Assembly (NCBI GenBank): GCA_028704945.1
Contig: JAQWEL010000004.1
Coordinates: 52,951-116,950 of the forward strand
Origin: Patescibacteria group bacterium
Lineage (GTDB): Bacteria > Patescibacteriota > Patescibacteriia > Patescibacteriales > Patescibacteriaceae
Length of the DNA stretch: 64,000 bases
Reading direction: 5' to 3'
The notes beneath the pieces are model-generated. The model had not been told where the DNA came from. It was given only the letters and a program-made list of their open reading frames with translations, and ran no database searches. Shown here in pieces: positions 7,155-15,927 of this stretch. The translations under genes were made by a program, and so were the position numbers. Numbering within the stretch: the first letter of the stretch is position 1; the number at the start of each line of letters is the position of its first letter.

Positions 7155-8941
7155 CAATAGTTTCTAAAAAAAATGAACCGGCAACCAAGGCAACTGAAGT
7201 GAACGAGAATCATAATTATAAAGTAGCCTCCTTGGAAGAAGAAAGACGTTTTTTGCAAGAACAACGTTTGGCTATTTTTAATGTTTTAGAGGATGTTAAT
7301 GAAGTCCAAGTTGAATTAAAAAGAAAATATCAAGAGTCTGGCATAGTTCATGATTTGATTGAGAAGATAAGCAATACGCTTGAGCCTAAAGATATTTTTT
7401 ATTATATTGTTCAATCTATTAAAGTTATCTTCAACGATCGCCAAATTGCTTGGACATTTGCGCCGGTCGGTGTTTTTAGTGGTAAGCAAAAAATTTTTTT
7501 TATCTTAAGTGAGCCAGTCGGAAAAACTTATTGTCAAAAACTTTGTTTGGACATAGAAAAAGAAATTAAAGATAAGAAAATAGTTGATAAAAGTGGTTTT
7601 GTTTACCCTGAGAATAACGAACAGTTTGAATACGAAATTATTGAAGGAATTAGTGATGAAAGCAACCCTAAAGAACCTTTGGCAGAGAAAAATTTTTTTG
7701 TTCTAGTGCCAGCAACTTTTTATGGATTGATAAATATTTCTTCAGTTGGCGAGCAAGCTTTAAGCAAGCAGGACGTAGAAACTATCAATTACATAATAAG
7801 TAGCGCCACCGAAACAGTTGCGCGTTTAAAGGTATTAGTAGCATCAGAACAATCAAGAGTTGGTGATTTAGTTGAAAATTTAAATAGCAGCATTCTGATG
7901 TTTGATATTAATAAAATGATTTTAAACGTTAATCGAAGCATGAGGGAAGTACTGATGAACAATGAAGCTCAGACAAATCTTAATTCGTTAAACAATCTGT
8001 TTAAGTTAAGCGACTCTAATTCAACGAAAGCACTCTCTTTAAACGAGGCGATCGACAGTATGATATCAACTAGCCAATCAATCAAGATTGAAGAAGTGTT
8101 TTATGATGGTAAATACTATGAATTATATATTGGACCCCTTAAAGATTTTCGAGGCAATCTTTCGGGAGGGATTTTGGCTTTATATGATATTACTCGTTTA
8201 AAAGAGATTGATAAAATGAAGACAGATTTCGTTTCTATTGCCAGCCATCAGCTAAGGACGCCTTTGACAGGCATTAAGTTAATGGCTGAAACTTTAGCGG
8301 ATAAAGAAGTTGGACAATTAAACGAAGCACAAAGCAGTTATTTGAAAGATCTATATAACTCAACACTTATAATGATTAAATTGGTTAATGACTTGTTAAA
8401 CGTATCAAGGATTGAGTCCGGCAGATTAAAAGTGGAGCCGATTTTAACAGATTTGCCGACCTTGGTTGCCGCTCTTGTGAACGAAGCTCAAATAGTAGCT
8501 AGGTCGGATTGTAAAATAGTTTTTGTTTGCCAGCCGGATGATTTTAAGCCAATAATGCTTGATTCCGGTTTGATTAGGCAAGCTATTAATAATTTAATAT
8601 CTAACGCGCAACGTTATTCACCTGACAGAGAATGTCAGATTACCGTATCTTTAAAGAAAGAAGGAGATAATTATTTATTGTCAGTTAAAGATGAGGGCAT
8701 AGGTATTGAAAGCACCGAAGGAGTAAGGGTGTTTGAGAAATTTTTTAGAATTGATAGAGCTGTTAAAAAAGAATCAGAAGGCACTGGTCTGGGACTTTAT
8801 GTGGCTAAGATGATAGTTGAATTATCCGGCGGATCTATTTGGTTTCAATCAGACGGAAAGGACAAAGGCACTGAATTTTTTGTAAAAATTCCAATGACTG
8901 GTATGCAGAAGAAAGAAGGTAAAGTTGGTTTAGAAAAATGA
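7151..8941 (+). CDS. Sensor histidine kinase (GAF-like, PAS, HisKA, HATPase)
   Basis: 596 aa, no transmembrane segment. Charged N-terminal helix, then a GAF-like sensor at about 70-230, a PAS-like domain at about 235-345 (NSSILMFDINKMILNVN), and the kinase core. The H-box SHQLRTPLTGIK has its phospho-acceptor at His366. The N-box is QAINNLISNAQRYSP, G1 is VKDEGIGIES, the F-box is FEKFFR and G2 is EGTGLGLYVAKM. All expected catalytic motifs are intact. The start overlaps the HAMP-PAS membrane protein by 4 bases, which probably recruits it to the membrane. A CheY-like regulator and the pilus operon follow. Confidence 0.92.
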   Translation: MTIVSKKNEPATKATEVNENHNYKVASLEEERRFLQEQRLAIFNVLEDVNEVQVELKRKYQESGIVHDLIEKISNTLEPKDIFYYIVQSIKVIFNDRQIAWTFAPVGVFSGKQKIFFILSEPVGKTYCQKLCLDIEKEIKDKKIVDKSGFVYPENNEQFEYEIIEGISDESNPKEPLAEKNFFVLVPATFYGLINISSVGEQALSKQDVETINYIISSATETVARLKVLVASEQSRVGDLVENLNSSILMFDINKMILNVNRSMREVLMNNEAQTNLNSLNNLFKLSDSNSTKALSLNEAIDSMISTSQSIKIEEVFYDGKYYELYIGPLKDFRGNLSGGILALYDITRLKEIDKMKTDFVSIASHQLRTPLTGIKLMAETLADKEVGQLNEAQSSYLKDLYNSTLIMIKLVNDLLNVSRIESGRLKVEPILTDLPTLVAALVNEAQIVARSDCKIVFVCQPDDFKPIMLDSGLIRQAINNLISNAQRYSPDRECQITVSLKKEGDNYLLSVKDEGIGIESTEGVRVFEKFFRIDRAVKKESEGTGLGLYVAKMIVELSGGSIWFQSDGKDKGTEFFVKIPMTGMQKKEGKVGLEK

Positions 8942-8960
8942 TGTTTTATATTATTTTTTG

Positions 8961-8969
8961 TGTTATAAT
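8961..8969 (+). promoter_or_regulatory. Extended -10 promoter for the response regulator / pilus operon
   Basis: TG-T-TATAAT (TATAAT at 8964-8969) lies just after the kinase stop, about 47 bases before the regulator ATG. No terminator was seen from here to 16411, so it may drive the entire pilus operon. Confidence 0.6.
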
Positions 8970-8986
8970 GTTATTAATTAATAAAT

Positions 8987-9013
8987 AAGGAGGGATAGTT
9001 AAAGATAATGTAA
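8987..9013 (+). promoter_or_regulatory. Strong Shine-Dalgarno followed by a start-stop mini-ORF (ATGTAA)
   Basis: AAGGAGGG (8987-8994) is one of the best ribosome-binding sequences in the window, yet it is 21 bases from the regulator ATG at 9016. Between them, out of frame, sits ATG TAA (9008-9013). Confidence 0.45.
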
Positions 9014-9015
9014 TT

Positions 9016-9384
9016 ATGTCGAAATTAATTATTCTAGCTGAAGATGATAAGTTTATTAATCGAGCCTATCACGACGGCCTTAAAAGAGCTGGTTTTGAAG
9101 TTGAGTCAGCTAATGACGGAGAGGAATTATTAAAAATGTTGGAAACTAAAAAACCAGATTTAATTCTTCTTGATTTGATTATGCCTATTAAAAATGGCTT
9201 TGAAACTCTTGAAGAAATAAAAAATAATCCGAAATATAAAAATATTCCCGTTATTGTAGTTTCTAATTTAGGTCAAGAATCAGATGTCTCTAAAACAATG
9301 AAGCTTGGCGCAGTCGATTATCTTATTAAAAGCGATTATTCTTTAAAGGAAATGATTGATAAGGTTAAATCGCACCTTGAATAA
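9016..9384 (+). CDS. Single-domain response regulator (CheY-like)
   Basis: 122 aa receiver domain only, no output domain. The acidic pocket is E9-D10-D11, the phospho-acceptor is Asp53 (LILLDLIMP), followed by the switch Ser in VIVVSNLG and the conserved Lys in YLIKSDYS. It follows the histidine kinase and starts a run of type IV pilus genes 3 bases downstream, so it probably relays the sensor's signal to the pilus machinery by protein contact and not by DNA binding. Confidence 0.92.
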   Translation: MSKLIILAEDDKFINRAYHDGLKRAGFEVESANDGEELLKMLETKKPDLILLDLIMPIKNGFETLEEIKNNPKYKNIPVIVVSNLGQESDVSKTMKLGAVDYLIKSDYSLKEMIDKVKSHLE

Positions 9385-9386
9385 TT

Positions 9387-11069
9387 ATGGTTATTTCGCC
9401 TAAAAAATTAAGGGAGGTTTTAGTTACCCCAGGTCTTATTGACAGGGGTGATTTTGAAAAAGCTTTAGCTAAGGCTGAAAAAAAAGGCAGCTCCATTGAT
9501 GTAGCCCTCATTGAACTCGGTTTAATATCGGAAAGCCATTTAGGGCAAATTATTGCCAATGCTTATGATTGGCGTTTTGTTGAATTATCTAAAATAAAGA
9601 TAACTAACGAGATGCTTAGTTATATTAATGTCGTGGCTGCTAAATCACAATTAGCTATCGCTTTTGAAAAAGAGGGCGATGTTTTGAAAATCGCTACCAC
9701 TAATCCTGAAAATTATCCTTTTTTTAAATTGATAGAAAAATCATCTGGCCTGACTGTCGAACCTTATTATGCACCAACACCAGTAATCAAAGAAGCGATT
9801 AAAGCTTATAAGTCCGATTTAGTTGGTGTAGTAGGGAAATTGATTGATGATTTTCAAAGTGGTTACAAACCCGAAGAAAGTGTAGTAAAATTTATTGATT
9901 TAGTCTTGGAATATGCTCGTGATAGCAGAGCCTCCGATATACATTTTGAGCCTTTAGCAAATTATGTTTCTATCCGTTATCGCATTGACGGCATCATGCA
10001 CGAAGTAGTTCAATACCCCAAAGCTTTTCATGAGAAAATTATTTTTCGTTTAAAAATATTATCAAAATTAAGAACTGACGAACATGCTGCTGCTCAAGAT
10101 GGTCGGTTTACTTTTAACTCAGGTGATGTTAATTTTGATGTTCGTTTGTCAATTTTGCCTATAGCTAATGGAGAAAATGTTGTCTTAAGACTTTTGTCTG
10201 ACAGCTCTCAGCGATTAACCTTAGAGGATTTAGGTTATAAACCCAATGACTTAGAGAAGATTAACCGAGCAGCAGCTAAGCCTTATGGTATGCTTTTGGC
10301 TGTTGGGCCGACTGGTTCTGGTAAAACCACCACATTGTATGCTTTATTGCAGATTTTAAATCAACCGGATGTTAATATCGTTACGATTGAAGATCCGATT
10401 GAATATCAGCTTGAACATGTTCAGCAAACTCAAATTAATCCTAAGAAAAATTTAACCTTCGCCAACGGTCTGAGAAGTTTAGTTAGACAAGACCCAGATA
10501 TTATTATGGTTGGTGAAATCAGGGATCCAGAAACAGCTAATATAGCCGTTAATATCGCTATGACCGGTCATTTACTTTTGTCCACGATGCACGCCAACGA
10601 TTCCGCAACGACTTTTCCTCGCTTAATAGATATGGGTATAGAGCCTTTTTTAATAGCCTCGTCAATCAATGTTGTTGTAGCTCAGCGTTTGGCCAGAAAA
10701 ATTTGTGATAAATGTAAGGTCAGTTTTTCGCCAGATGAAAAAATGATTAAACGAATTGAAGCAGAGCCGGAATTATCTGATTTTCTGAAAAAGATTGGCC
10801 ATAAAAAAAATTTGGATAAAATGATTTTTTATAAAGGCCAGGGCTGTGATTATTGTGGACAGACAGGTTTTACTGGGCGAATCGGAGTCTTTGAGGTTAT
10901 GGAGGTTGACGATGATTTAAGGCTGTTGATTAATAAAAAATCATCTTCTGAAGATATAAGAGCTTTGGCTGTAAAAAAAGGTATGTCGACAATGCTTGAA
11001 GATGGAATAGTCAAAGTTTTTGCCGGTCAAACAACAATAGAGGAAGTGCTTACTTCTGTTAAAAGTTAG
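9387..11069 (+). CDS. pilB: Type IV pilus assembly ATPase PilB / GspE
   Basis: 560 aa, full length. N-terminal MshEN-like domain (about 1-150, ALIELGLISESHLGQIIA), then the secretion ATPase core. Walker A is GPTGSGKTTT at 307-316, the Asp box is TIEDPIEYQ, Walker B is DPDIIMVGEIRDPETA and the His box is GHLLLSTMHAND. Four zinc-binding Cys are present as CDKC and CDYCGQTG near the C-terminus, as in extension ATPases. It is the cytoplasmic hexamer that powers pilus polymerisation. No pilT (retraction) gene is in the window. Confidence 0.97.
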   Translation: MVISPKKLREVLVTPGLIDRGDFEKALAKAEKKGSSIDVALIELGLISESHLGQIIANAYDWRFVELSKIKITNEMLSYINVVAAKSQLAIAFEKEGDVLKIATTNPENYPFFKLIEKSSGLTVEPYYAPTPVIKEAIKAYKSDLVGVVGKLIDDFQSGYKPEESVVKFIDLVLEYARDSRASDIHFEPLANYVSIRYRIDGIMHEVVQYPKAFHEKIIFRLKILSKLRTDEHAAAQDGRFTFNSGDVNFDVRLSILPIANGENVVLRLLSDSSQRLTLEDLGYKPNDLEKINRAAAKPYGMLLAVGPTGSGKTTTLYALLQILNQPDVNIVTIEDPIEYQLEHVQQTQINPKKNLTFANGLRSLVRQDPDIIMVGEIRDPETANIAVNIAMTGHLLLSTMHANDSATTFPRLIDMGIEPFLIASSINVVVAQRLARKICDKCKVSFSPDEKMIKRIEAEPELSDFLKKIGHKKNLDKMIFYKGQGCDYCGQTGFTGRIGVFEVMEVDDDLRLLINKKSSSEDIRALAVKKGMSTMLEDGIVKVFAGQTTIEEVLTSVKS

Positions 11070-11070
11070 T

Positions 11071-12126
11071 ATGATTATTTTTAATACTATTTCCGAACAA
11101 GAAAAAATAGACTTTGCTAAAAGTCTGTCTGTTATGTTGCGAAGCGGCATCCCTTTAAATGACGCTCTGGAAGCTTTTTATTCTCAAGGTTTATCTAAAA
11201 GTTTTGTTAATATTATTAAAAAAATAAAACTTGATGTTGAATATGGCAGTCCTTTGTCGTCGGCCATGGCTAAACACAAAAATGTTTTTAGTAAAATTTT
11301 TATTTCATTAGTTAAAATAGGTGAAACTGGCGGTACTTTAGAAGACAACTTAGTTTTTGTGGCTGACTGGATGGAAAAGAATAATGAACTTCGACAAGAA
11401 ATTAAAGCAGCCACCTTTTATCCAAAATTTGTTGTTTTGGCGGCTGTTGGTATCGGCTTCGCTTTATCTATCTATGTTTTGCCAAAATTAGTCCCATTGT
11501 TTAATGATTTGAAAATTGAATTGCCATTATCTACGCAAATTATGATGTCTATTTCTATGTTTGTTCAACAATACTGGCTAATATCTATTTTTTTATTAAT
11601 TGGTTTGTTGTTTTCTGGTTGGTTTTTGAATAAAACTTTATTTGTTAAGGTTATTAAAGATTGGTTATCTTTGCGAGCGCCGATTGTTAAGCCGATTGCT
11701 ATTAATTATAATATGGCAATTTTGTGTCAAATATTATCGGTTTTGTTAAAAGGAGGCTTGTCGATTAATGAGGCGATAGCTACTGCCAAAGACTCGCTTA
11801 ATAATATTTATTACCAGAAATCGCTTGAGCAAGCTCAGCGGAGCGTAGATAGGGGCACTAGCGTTGGTCAAGCTTTAACAAAATATCGCGAACTTTATCC
11901 GCGTAATTTTTTAAGTATTGTGATAATGGGAGAAACTAGCGGAAGTCTGGAAGCGTCATTGTCTTATTTGACTGATTATTATACTCGAGAAACTCAAAAT
12001 AGAACCAAGAAGTTGCCAGCCATTATTGAACCACTACTGTTAGTGCTTATTGCTTTAGGTGTTGTTTTTATCGCCATATCAGTTGTCATGCCAATTTATA
12101 GCTTGACCAGTGGTTTATCAAAATAA
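11071..12126 (+). CDS. pilC: Type IV pilus inner-membrane platform protein PilC / GspF
   Basis: 351 aa with the two tandem T2SSF domains. The first is at about 10-135 (FAKSLSVMLRSGIPLNDALEAF ... FISLVKIGETGGTLEDNL) and the second at about 215-340 (LCQILSVLLKGGLSINEAI ... FLSIVIMGETSGSLEASL). Each is followed by a hydrophobic segment, and a third membrane helix ends the protein. It starts 1 base after pilB, its partner, and is the membrane platform on which pilins are assembled. Confidence 0.96.
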   Translation: MIIFNTISEQEKIDFAKSLSVMLRSGIPLNDALEAFYSQGLSKSFVNIIKKIKLDVEYGSPLSSAMAKHKNVFSKIFISLVKIGETGGTLEDNLVFVADWMEKNNELRQEIKAATFYPKFVVLAAVGIGFALSIYVLPKLVPLFNDLKIELPLSTQIMMSISMFVQQYWLISIFLLIGLLFSGWFLNKTLFVKVIKDWLSLRAPIVKPIAINYNMAILCQILSVLLKGGLSINEAIATAKDSLNNIYYQKSLEQAQRSVDRGTSVGQALTKYRELYPRNFLSIVIMGETSGSLEASLSYLTDYYTRETQNRTKKLPAIIEPLLLVLIALGVVFIAISVVMPIYSLTSGLSK

Positions 12127-12128
12127 GT

Positions 12129-12554
12129 ATGAAAGGGTTCACTTTGATTGAAATTATTCTCGTGATAGCTATTATGATTATTTTAGCTGGAGTAACTACG
12201 CCAGTAGTTGCTGATTATTTACGGCAAGAAGAAGTTGCAAAAGCCGTCGATATGTTTTATTTAAAGATAAAAGAAGCTAGGGACTTAGCTATTAATCAAG
12301 CAGACGATTCTTCTTTTGGTGTAGCTATCACCAATTCAAGTTTTATTTTGTTTAAAGGGGATAGTTATTCTAATCGTGATACATCCGAAGATTTTGTCTA
12401 TATTATGCCAGCTCAAGTTACTATTAGTGGCTTACCAGAAATAAATTTTTATAAAGTCACCGGAAAATCAAGCGCCGCAACTACTTATACTATTTATGAT
12501 AAAAATAAGCAATATAAAATTTCAATTGATAGCGAAGGATTTATCAGTCGATAA
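12129..12554 (+). CDS. Pseudopilin, GspH/FimT-like
   Basis: 141 aa. The prepilin signal is unusually short: MKG-FTLIEIILVIAIMIILAGV, so the leader before the cleavage site is only 3 residues. Glu5 of the mature protein is present. A small globular domain with beta-strand-rich sequence follows the N-terminal helix, similar in size to minor pseudopilins GspH/FimT. It follows pilC with 2 bases between them. Confidence 0.85.
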   Translation: MKGFTLIEIILVIAIMIILAGVTTPVVADYLRQEEVAKAVDMFYLKIKEARDLAINQADDSSFGVAITNSSFILFKGDSYSNRDTSEDFVYIMPAQVTISGLPEINFYKVTGKSSAATTYTIYDKNKQYKISIDSEGFISR

Positions 12555-13314
12555 AAGAGGTTTTTCTATTGCCGAAGTGCTTGTTGCTGGTACTGTTTTT
12601 ACCATGGTGATGGCTGCGGTTTGTTCGCTTTTATATATTGCTAATGATTCCTCGAGACAATCAGTTGAAAGAACTAAAGCCCTATATCTTGCCAAAGAAG
12701 GTATTGAAGCCACTCGATCAATTAGGGACATTAATTTTAATAATTTAACAGTCGGTAGCCACGGAGTTAAGATTATTAATGATGTTTGGCAGTTTTCTGA
12801 CACAAGTGATAATACTGACGGTTATGTTAGAGAAATCAATATACAGGATGTTGATAGCCGTACTAAATTAGTTAAATCAACGGTTAATTGGGCTGTTAAT
12901 GGCAAAAGACAGGAAGATTTATTTTTAACAACTTATCTAACTAAATGGGAACCCGCCGGACAATCATCTTATTTGAATATTGATTATAGCGCCGCGCGTT
13001 CTTCTGGTACTAAAGAAGTTGTTGGAATAAGATTAAAAAACACCAATTCGACAGCGTTAACTATAACGCAAGTGCAAGTCTATTCTACTAATAACGTTAC
13101 CATTAATAGGATTATGATTAATGGATCAAGTCGTTGGACTGGCTCGGCTTCTTCTGGAACCTTGATTAACATAAATGATTATAGAATTCCAGCCTATGGT
13201 AATTATGAATTAAGATTAAGATATAATGGCAGTGTTCGTGGTTATGATTATAAGGTAGCAATTTATTTGTCTGACGGAACCATTGCTAAATCAGTGTTTT
13301 TTTATGTTAATTAA
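12496..13314 (+). CDS. Pseudopilin, GspI/PilV-like, with long C-terminal domain
   Basis: The prepilin motif is DKRG-FSIAEVLVAGTVFTMVMAAVCSLLY. From ATG 12496 the leader is 22 residues and the gene overlaps the previous one by 59 bases; a TTG at 12526 would give a 12-residue leader and less overlap, so the start is uncertain. Mature Glu5 is present (FSIAE). The first 120 residues are pseudopilin-like (AKEGIEATRSIRD is the usual helix). The last ~110 residues look like an all-beta domain (IRLKNTNSTALTITQVQVYSTNN). This is probably a minor pilin in the initiation complex. Confidence 0.8.
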   Translation: MIKISNIKFQLIAKDLSVDKRGFSIAEVLVAGTVFTMVMAAVCSLLYIANDSSRQSVERTKALYLAKEGIEATRSIRDINFNNLTVGSHGVKIINDVWQFSDTSDNTDGYVREINIQDVDSRTKLVKSTVNWAVNGKRQEDLFLTTYLTKWEPAGQSSYLNIDYSAARSSGTKEVVGIRLKNTNSTALTITQVQVYSTNNVTINRIMINGSSRWTGSASSGTLININDYRIPAYGNYELRLRYNGSVRGYDYKVAIYLSDGTIAKSVFFYVN

Positions 13315-13825
13315 TAAAAATAAAGGTTTTACTTTAATCGAATTAGTCCTTTATGTTGCAATTTCCGCAATATTATTAATCCTAACCGGCGGAGTGATTA
13401 TAGAAGTTTTAGCCTTTCAAGCTAAGGCTAATGCTATTGAAAGTGTGGCTGATAATGCTAGAGCTATCTTTAGCAGAATAGAAGAAATTACCACTGATGC
13501 TTCCAGTATTAACTCTCCATATCCTGGGTCTTATTCTCCTACGCTTGATTTATCAATGATGACTTTGGAGAATGACCCGACCATTATCGATGTTTCCGAT
13601 TTAAAACGTGTTATGGTTAAACAAGGGTGGTGGTGGTCAGAATATGTTTACTACTTGTCTGATAACAACGTTCAGATCAAAGAGTTATCCTTTTTTAACG
13701 CCACTCCGCCCGGAGGGAGTTATATTTTTTCAGTTAAATTAACGGTGGCTGCTACCAGTTTTAGTCCGTTAAGGGAATATAATTATGAACAAACTTTTTA
13801 TTCAACTTTTCATTTCAAAAAATAA
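13304..13825 (+). CDS. Pseudopilin, GspJ/PilW-like
   Basis: 173 aa from ATG 13304; a TTG at 13283 is in frame but further inside the upstream gene. Prepilin motif INKNKG-FTLIELVLYVAISAILLILTGGVII with Glu5, then a hydrophobic helix and a helix-beta domain. The start overlaps the end of the preceding pseudopilin gene, as expected in a translationally coupled minor-pilin cluster. Confidence 0.82.
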   Translation: MLINKNKGFTLIELVLYVAISAILLILTGGVIIEVLAFQAKANAIESVADNARAIFSRIEEITTDASSINSPYPGSYSPTLDLSMMTLENDPTIIDVSDLKRVMVKQGWWWSEYVYYLSDNNVQIKELSFFNATPPGGSYIFSVKLTVAATSFSPLREYNYEQTFYSTFHFKK

Positions 13826-14237
13826 TCAAGCCAGAAAGGGTTATGTCGTCTTAACCAGCGTGATAATTGTTTGCGCTTTAGCTATGTCTATCGCTATAGC
13901 TGTTGCCACCAAAGCGCTTTCTGGACAAAAGACTATTAACATCTATGAACAGTCAGAAAAAACTCGTTTGGCTGCTTCAGCTTGTGCTGAATATGGTCTA
14001 TCGGCGTTGATGGCTGATTTGAATTATCGAGGTGATGAGAGTATTATTATAGACAGTGATGTCAGCTGTCATGTCAATTTGATTTCTGGGTTTGGTAGAA
14101 CCAATCGCAATATTGGGGCTTATAGTACGATTATTACAGACACTGGAGCATATACCAGAAAGATAGCTATTAGCCAAATATCAGATTTGTTTCCAGTGCC
14201 ATTAATCGGCCAATGGTTAAATTTGTCAGATTTTTAA
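13785..14237 (+). CDS. PilX-like pilus accessory protein
   Basis: 150 aa. The N-terminus is polar (MNKLFIQLFISKNNQARKGY), followed by one long hydrophobic helix (VVLTSVIIVCALAMSIAIAVA) and a small domain with a conserved-looking AASACAEYGLSALM helix and a second Cys (SCHVNL), possibly a disulfide. This resembles PilX-type proteins, which sit in minor-pilin operons and lack Glu5. It overlaps the previous gene by 41 bases. Confidence 0.65.
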   Translation: MNKLFIQLFISKNNQARKGYVVLTSVIIVCALAMSIAIAVATKALSGQKTINIYEQSEKTRLAASACAEYGLSALMADLNYRGDESIIIDSDVSCHVNLISGFGRTNRNIGAYSTIITDTGAYTRKIAISQISDLFPVPLIGQWLNLSDF

Positions 14238-14239
14238 AT

Positions 14240-15907
14240 ATGATTAATTTTTTCGGACAAGAACCAATTATAGGTATTGATTTAAGCGATTATTCGATAG
14301 AGGTTATCGCCATGGATAGATCCGGCCATTTTTATAATTCAAGGATTTTAATACCTAAGGGCTTAATAGAGGCTGGCGAAATAATCCAGCCAGAATCAGT
14401 TGTCTTTAAGATAAAAAAAGCTTTGGATATTATCACCAAAAAAAGTAATGAAAATTTTTCCAAAGCTAAAGTATTAGCCAGCTTACCTGACTCAAGAGTT
14501 TATATTTATACCTTTACTTTGCCAGCCGATCTTGGGGAGAAATATATTTTAGCTGAAATAAAGCGTAAAGTTGAAAAAATATTGCCAACAGATTTTTCTA
14601 ATCTTTATTGGAATTATCATGTTTATAAAAACAGCAAGAAGCAAGAAGTTGTTTTTGCCGGCGCGCCCAAAAGGATAGTGGAATCATATCAGAAAACTTT
14701 TGCCGCCGCTGGTTTAAGGTTGGCTGTTTTGGATATAGAGTCGTTGTCGCTCTCAAGAGCTTTTTTATCAAATAATAACAATGGTAATTCGTTAATTATT
14801 GATATTGGTCATCGAACAACTAATTTAAGTATTTTTAATAGTCAAAATCATTTAAAACTTTCCGGCTTGATTCGTTTAGGTGGTCGACAAATTACCAAGT
14901 CTATTATGACCGGAATGAATATTAATCGAGAATCAGCTGAAAATATTAAAAGAACAGTAGGTCTGTCTGACAAAAATTCAGCTGTTCACAATCTGATTAC
15001 AGACCGTTTAAAAATTTTGGTTTCCGGTACTAAGGATTTAATTGATTATTATGAGCAAAAAAGCAACAAGCCGATTATGACTGTAATTTTAGCTGGTGGG
15101 ACGGCTTTAATACCAGAAATCGATCTTTTTTTAAAGAATAAATTAAATAAAAACGTCGTGCTTGGTAAATTCGATAGCAGTTTTGTTTTATCTGAGGAAG
15201 GTATGGTAGGCAAGGTTGATATACTTTTTGCTAATGTTTGGGGATTAATCAAACTTGGTAAGAATGAAAAATTTCCTCACATCAATTTATTAAATATTAA
15301 GCCAGAAGATAATGATAGTTTCGACGATGAACAACATGCTAAGAAGACGGGCTTGCCTACTATCAAAATGTCAGCCGATCAATTTAGTTTTAAATTTTTT
15401 GCCGCAGTTATTTTTGCCGTAATTTGTTTAGTTATTTTAATATATTTGATTTATAGCCAAATTTATCAACCAATGAAGTTGAGTAAAAAATTAGTTAATA
15501 GCCAAGATTATTCGGTTCAGAAGGAAACAAACAATAATAATAATTCAGTAATTGAACAAACGCCCACCATTAATCAGACAAGTTCGATAGATATCGCTTC
15601 GTCAACTTTAACCAATCAATCAGTCATAGCTTCAACTACTTTAACAGTGAGTTCTACTTATTCTGCTGACGAAGATGTATCTTCATCAGCAAGCCAATTA
15701 TCTGATAATAAAACAGCTAAAGTGGCTGAAACGCCAACTGGTTGGCTTAATGTCAGAGAAGGGCCAGGTTCAGCTTATCCGATCTTAACTAAGATTTTGC
15801 CAGGAGAAACTTATAGGCTCTTGGAAGAAAGTTCAGAATGGTGTAAAATAGAGATAAAGGAAAATGAATTCGGTTGGGCAACCAAAAAATATTTAATAAT
15901 TCAATAA
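14240..15907 (+). CDS. PilM-like actin-fold protein fused to a transmembrane helix and an SH3b domain
   Basis: 555 aa from ATG 14240, 2 bases after the previous stop; an ATG at 14213 overlaps the previous gene. Residues 1-350 are the PilM/FtsA actin-like fold: IIGIDLSDYSIEVIAM (phosphate 1), LIIDIGHRTTNLSIF (phosphate 2) and VILAGGTALIPEIDLF (adenosine). A transmembrane helix at about 385-408 (FFAAVIFAVICLVILIYLIY) leads into an Asn/Ser/Thr-rich linker and a bacterial SH3 domain at about 500-555 (GWLNVREGPGSAYPILTKI). Classical PilM is soluble and docks onto PilN; neither pilN nor pilO is in the operon. The fusion may therefore link the cytoplasmic ring directly to the cell wall, where SH3b domains usually bind peptidoglycan. 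Confidence 0.85.
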   Translation: MINFFGQEPIIGIDLSDYSIEVIAMDRSGHFYNSRILIPKGLIEAGEIIQPESVVFKIKKALDIITKKSNENFSKAKVLASLPDSRVYIYTFTLPADLGEKYILAEIKRKVEKILPTDFSNLYWNYHVYKNSKKQEVVFAGAPKRIVESYQKTFAAAGLRLAVLDIESLSLSRAFLSNNNNGNSLIIDIGHRTTNLSIFNSQNHLKLSGLIRLGGRQITKSIMTGMNINRESAENIKRTVGLSDKNSAVHNLITDRLKILVSGTKDLIDYYEQKSNKPIMTVILAGGTALIPEIDLFLKNKLNKNVVLGKFDSSFVLSEEGMVGKVDILFANVWGLIKLGKNEKFPHINLLNIKPEDNDSFDDEQHAKKTGLPTIKMSADQFSFKFFAAVIFAVICLVILIYLIYSQIYQPMKLSKKLVNSQDYSVQKETNNNNNSVIEQTPTINQTSSIDIASSTLTNQSVIASTTLTVSSTYSADEDVSSSASQLSDNKTAKVAETPTGWLNVREGPGSAYPILTKILPGETYRLLEESSEWCKIEIKENEFGWATKKYLIIQ

Positions 15908-15927
15908 TAAGCACTAAGCTTAAAACT

